From Streptomyces hundungensis (GTDB lineage: Bacteria > Actinomycetota > Actinomycetes > Streptomycetales > Streptomycetaceae): a stretch of DNA of 64,000 nt. The position numbers and the translations under genes are program-made. Under the pieces are notes generated by a model. The model was not told the origin of the DNA and ran no database searches. It was given only the letters and a program-made list of their open reading frames with translations. The stretch spans positions 1,364,001 to 1,428,000 of the forward strand of contig NZ_CP032698.1 in the NCBI RefSeq assembly GCF_003627815.1, given 5' to 3'. Each line of letters opens with the position of its first letter. Positions within the stretch are counted from its first letter, which is position 1. Below, piece after piece: positions 61,327 to 64,000 of the stretch.

Positions 61327-62580
61327 TCAGGGGAAGAGCAGCGTCGTGATCCGGTCGGAAGCGGCCTTCGCGGCCCGCTTCGGATCGGCTCCGTTCAGGA
61401 CGCTCGTCATGTACGGCTTGATGGGGTTGTCCGCCTCGACGGCCGCCCACTGGGGCGAGTTGGGGGTGGCCCTGCCCTGGGCGGCGCCCCGGGCCATGGC
61501 GGCGGTTCCGGCCTGGCCCTCGACGGCGTGGGCGAGGGTGGACTTGTTGGGTACGTAGTTCATCGTCGCGGCCAGATCGGTCTGCCACTTCTCCCCGGTC
61601 AGCGCCGCGACGACCCGTACGGCCGCGGCGCGGTGCGCGGTCCTGCGCGGGATGATCAGGTCCGAGCCGCCGGTGAAGACCGCGCCCGGTTTGGCCTCGG
61701 TGGGCCCCGGGATCGGGAAGTAGCCCAGCTTGTCGGCGAGCCGGGGATTGGCCTTCTGGATGGCCTTCGCGGCCCCGGGCACCGCGATCATCTGGGCGAC
61801 CTTCCCACCGGCGAAGATCCCGGCCTGCGGCGGGGTCTCCTCGTCCGCGTTCCTGGGGCCGTTGCCGAGCGCCTGGAGCTGCTTGTAGAACGCCATGCCG
61901 CGCAGCGCGGCGGGGCTGTCCAGGGCGCCCTTCCAGTCGCCGGTGCCCTCCTGGGCGAGCTCGCCGCCCTCGTCCCAGACGAATCCGGCCAGCGTGTACC
62001 AGTCCTGGCCGGCGAGGTAAATCCCCTGGTTCTGGCCGGAGTTGAGCTTGGCGGTGTCGGCGAGCCACTCGGCGCGGTCCTTCGGGGGCTTGGTGATCCC
62101 GGCGGCCGCGAAGAGGTCCTTGTTGTAGATGACGACGCGGTTGGCGGCGTACCACGGGATGCCGTACTGCATGCCGTCCACGTTGCCGGGCTGCGCCAGG
62201 CCCGGCAGCCAGGCGTCGCTGCCCCAGTCGCGCAGCGACTCCAGAGTCATGTCGAGCAGGCCGCCGCTCGCCGCGTACCGGGGCACCTGGGTGTTGCCGA
62301 CCTCGATGACGTCGGGCGCGTCACCGTCCTTGAGCGCCTGGTCGATCTTCTCGCCGATCCCGGTCCACTCCTGGATCCGGACGTCGAGTTCCACGTCCTT
62401 GTGCTCCTGCTCGAAGCCGTGCTTGAAACGCTGTACGAAGTCGTCGGAGGCGCTGTTGCGCATCAGCCAGACGGTGACCTCGGTGGTGTCGTCCCCGAAG
62501 CCGGGCAGCGTGCCGCACCCGCCGAGGGAACAGACCGCCACCAGCGCGACGGAGCAGGCAAGAACACGTCGGATCATCAC
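61327..62580 (-). CDS. Sugar-type ABC transporter solute-binding lipoprotein
   Basis: A 417-residue exported lipoprotein with lipobox SLGGC (about residues 18-22). The family 1 extracellular binding fold shows VTVWLMRNSASDDFVQRFKHGFEQ, DAPDVIEVGNTQVPRYAASGGLLDM, YGIPWYAANRVVIYNKDLFAAAG and FTGGSDLIIPRRT. Permease and ATPase genes are absent on either side, so it is an orphan that must use components encoded elsewhere. GTG 62580 has AGGTGA upstream; ATG 62577 is possible. Confidence 0.93.
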   Translation of the reverse strand: MMIRRVLACSVALVAVCSLGGCGTLPGFGDDTTEVTVWLMRNSASDDFVQRFKHGFEQEHKDVELDVRIQEWTGIGEKIDQALKDGDAPDVIEVGNTQVPRYAASGGLLDMTLESLRDWGSDAWLPGLAQPGNVDGMQYGIPWYAANRVVIYNKDLFAAAGITKPPKDRAEWLADTAKLNSGQNQGIYLAGQDWYTLAGFVWDEGGELAQEGTGDWKGALDSPAALRGMAFYKQLQALGNGPRNADEETPPQAGIFAGGKVAQMIAVPGAAKAIQKANPRLADKLGYFPIPGPTEAKPGAVFTGGSDLIIPRRTAHRAAAVRVVAALTGEKWQTDLAATMNYVPNKSTLAHAVEGQAGTAAMARGAAQGRATPNSPQWAAVEADNPIKPYMTSVLNGADPKRAAKAASDRITTLLFP

Positions 62581-62821
62581 GAGAGGTCACCTTCTGCGAG
62601 GGGGCAAGCAGTCATGGCCCGACGTGGGGCAAGCGCGATCCGGCTTGTTCGGGTGTGGCACGTGAGTTTGGTATGGACCAATGGGGCGGTCAAGCCCCGC
62701 AGGGGACCGAACTTTTCCGGCCATCCACGCGACCGCGCCTTGCCGAGCCGTCGGCCGCTGCCTCGCGCGGTGCGCCCAGGTGGGGCACCGTGGAGTAACG
62801 CGACGAGAGGGGAGCACCTCC

Positions 62822-63043
62822 ATGTCCAACCACACGTACCGCGTCAGCGAGATCGTCGGCACCTCCCACGAGGGCGTCGACCAGGCCATTCGCAATGGCG
62901 TCACCCGCGCGGCGCAGACCTTGCGCAATCTGGACTGGTTCGAGGTGACACAGGTGCGCGGACACATCGAGAACGGTGTCATCGAGCACTACCAGGTCGG
63001 GCTCAAGGTGGGCTTCCGATTGGACGACGACGCGGAGGCCTGA
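62822..63043 (+). CDS. Dodecin
   Basis: A 73-residue flavin or CoA-binding protein that assembles as a hollow dodecamer. The sequence TYRVSEIVGTSHEGVDQAIRNGVTRAAQTLRNLDWFEV contains the flavin-stacking Trp in LDWFEV (about residue 39), and the strand QVRGHIENGVIEHYQVGLKVGFRLD completes the fold. Preceded by GAGGGGAG. It is single-gene and divergent from the binding-protein gene. Confidence 0.95.
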   Translation: MSNHTYRVSEIVGTSHEGVDQAIRNGVTRAAQTLRNLDWFEVTQVRGHIENGVIEHYQVGLKVGFRLDDDAEA

Positions 63044-63222
63044 ACACGAGCCGGCTGCGCGGGGCGCGACTCGGGCCAGGTCCGGCGGCGCGGGGCTTGG
63101 CGGCGTCCCTGGGTGCGCGCGCGACGCCGGGCGCGGGGCGACGCCGGGGGCAGGGCGACCGTCAGGGTCGGGCGGCGCCGTGCGGGTGGCTCGACCCGGC
63201 CCTGGAGGGAGCCGCCCCGCGC

Positions 63223-63711
63223 TCAGGTGCGGCCCTCCCGCTCCTGCGCGGCCTTGAGCGCCTCGCCGGCGTCGGCCCAGCGGGCCCGCACCACGCGGAA
63301 ACCCGCGCGCTCGGCGGCGTCGCACACCAGCTCGTCGTCGTCCACCAGCATCCGGACCTCGCGGTCGCGCCCCAGCTTGCGCAGGATGTCCAGCTTGGTG
63401 AGCCGGGCCGGGCGCCGGTCGTCGTTGCGCCGCATGTGCAGGGCGCCTTCGGCGAGCCCCTGCGCGGCGAGCCACTCCACGGTGTCCCGGCGGCAGCGCT
63501 CGGGCCGCCCGGTCAGATAGACGACCTCGCACTCCTCGGCCGCCTCCCGGCACAGCGCCACCCCCTCGGCCAGCGGCGGATCGGCGGGGGCCGCGGCGAA
63601 GAACGCGTCCCAGTCGCGGGGCTTGCGGTCGAGGAAGCGCTGGCGGTGGGAGCTGTCGGCGAGCGTGCCGTCCAGGTCGAAGACGGCCAGGGGCCGGGTT
63701 CTGTCGATCAC
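63223..63711 (-). CDS. HAD superfamily phosphatase (PNKP-like)
   Basis: A 162-residue HAD hydrolase. Motif I is LAVFDLDGTLADSSHR, motif II VVYLTGRPE, and motif IV VRMLVDDDELVCDAAERAG. It resembles the phosphatase part of polynucleotide kinase 3'-phosphatase proteins (LTGRPERCRRDTVEWLAAQGL). GTG start, whose GTGA overlaps the stop of the collagen-like frame upstream. The substrate is unknown. Confidence 0.88.
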   Translation of the reverse strand: MIDRTRPLAVFDLDGTLADSSHRQRFLDRKPRDWDAFFAAAPADPPLAEGVALCREAAEECEVVYLTGRPERCRRDTVEWLAAQGLAEGALHMRRNDDRRPARLTKLDILRKLGRDREVRMLVDDDELVCDAAERAGFRVVRARWADAGEALKAAQEREGRT

Positions 63712-63980
63712 GCCCTCAGGCTAGAGCCCGTGCGGCCGGGCGACGGCTCGGGGCGGGTCGGGTCTGGCCGGGGGGGGGCGGGTCGGGGCACGTCGGGTCC
63801 GACCAGGATCCGCCCGGTCCATCCGGTCGGTCCGGCCCATCCGATCGGCCCGGTCGGCCCGTCCGGCCCGCTCGGCCCACTCGGCCCACTCGGCCCACTC
63901 GGCCCATTGGGTCCGTCCGGCCCGGCCCGGCCCGTTCCGTTCCGTTCCGCTCCATTCCGTTCGCGGGAATCATCCCGCAC
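63708..63980 (-). CDS. Possible collagen-like short protein (90 aa)
   Basis: A GTG-started frame encodes a run of Gly-Pro-X triplets (GPDGPNGPSGPSGPSGPSGPDGPTGPIG) then a Pro/Arg-rich tail, and its TGA overlaps the GTG of the HAD gene (GTGA), as in coupled operons here. The alternative is that it is only a 9-bp DNA repeat that happens to be open. No signal peptide and no clear ribosome site. Confidence 0.3.
   Translation of the reverse strand: MRDDSRERNGAERNGTGRAGPDGPNGPSGPSGPSGPSGPDGPTGPIGWAGPTGWTGRILVGPDVPRPAPPRPDPTRPEPSPGRTGSSLRA
63845..63945. repeat. 9-bp tandem repeat array
   Basis: TCGGCCCAC repeats head to tail at 63872-63898 (three copies) with a fourth, TCGGCCCAT, at 63899-63907, flanked by variants such as TCCGGCCCG. 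The minus-strand frame across it gives Gly-Pro-X triplets. Confidence 0.85.
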
Positions 63981-64000
63981 CCGCCGCGTTGAACCCGGTG

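Noticed and set aside
1..64000. tRNA, rRNA or mobile-element genes
   Set aside because: No T-loop-like sequence in a cloverleaf context, no rRNA segments and no transposase or integrase frame was found on reading both strands.

Overview
The window is a chromosomal segment from a high-GC actinomycete, almost certainly a Streptomyces or close relative. The basis is strong G/C bias at third codon positions, frequent GTG and TTG starts, translationally coupled overlaps (ATGA, TGATG, GTGA), GC-rich hairpin terminators and typical Streptomyces families (GAF-ANTAR proteins, DUF5994, ROK regulator, exo-beta-D-glucosaminidase, ergothioneine operon). I see no rRNA, tRNA, CRISPR array, transposase or prophage.

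Region 1 to 17.1 kb is loosely packed and stress or signalling flavoured. It holds an anti-anti-sigma factor, phosphoketolase, two PRC-barrel proteins, two DUF5994 proteins around a slipin, three GAF-ANTAR proteins, and a divergent TetR/short-chain dehydrogenase pair with two copies of a clear operator between them. Several gaps of 0.4 to 1.3 kb look like decaying DNA, one with an apparent remnant of a peptidase-inhibitor-like gene. From 17.1 to 25.4 kb come pirin, a TPR protein, a protealysin-like metallopeptidase, an acetyltransferase, a rhomboid-like membrane protein, a second SDR paralog, a flavoprotein disulfide reductase, thioredoxin and a small secreted protein.

The most interesting region is 25.8 to 35.4 kb: eight same-strand, mostly coupled genes. 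They encode a secreted polysaccharide deacetylase, a PelF-like glycosyltransferase, a polytopic membrane protein, a LegB-like 4,6-dehydratase, a sugar-1-phosphate nucleotidyltransferase, an NAD-dependent epimerase, a spherulin-4 (GH135-like) protein and a GH114 lipoprotein. This combines the PelF-type polymerase of bacterial Pel loci with the deacetylase plus two-hydrolase set of the fungal galactosaminogalactan locus. I infer a cell-surface, partly deacetylated amino-sugar exopolysaccharide.

From 35.4 to 48.2 kb are an AEC transporter, aldehyde dehydrogenase, thiolase, a LacI regulator divergent from an MFS transporter and a hydrolase, an isochorismatase-like hydrolase, a GlxA-type regulator whose 3' end is amplified into a 37-bp tandem array, an APC permease and a ROK repressor. 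The ROK gene is followed by a GH2 exo-beta-D-glucosaminidase; matching operators lie upstream of both. From 51 kb on come a SRPBCC protein, a GH18 protein, a solitary PemK/MazF-like protein, the ergothioneine operon egtABCD (no egtE here), DUF2243 and CtaG-like membrane proteins, type II NADH dehydrogenase, cyclophilin, a solute-binding lipoprotein, dodecin and a HAD phosphatase preceded by a collagen-like repeat.
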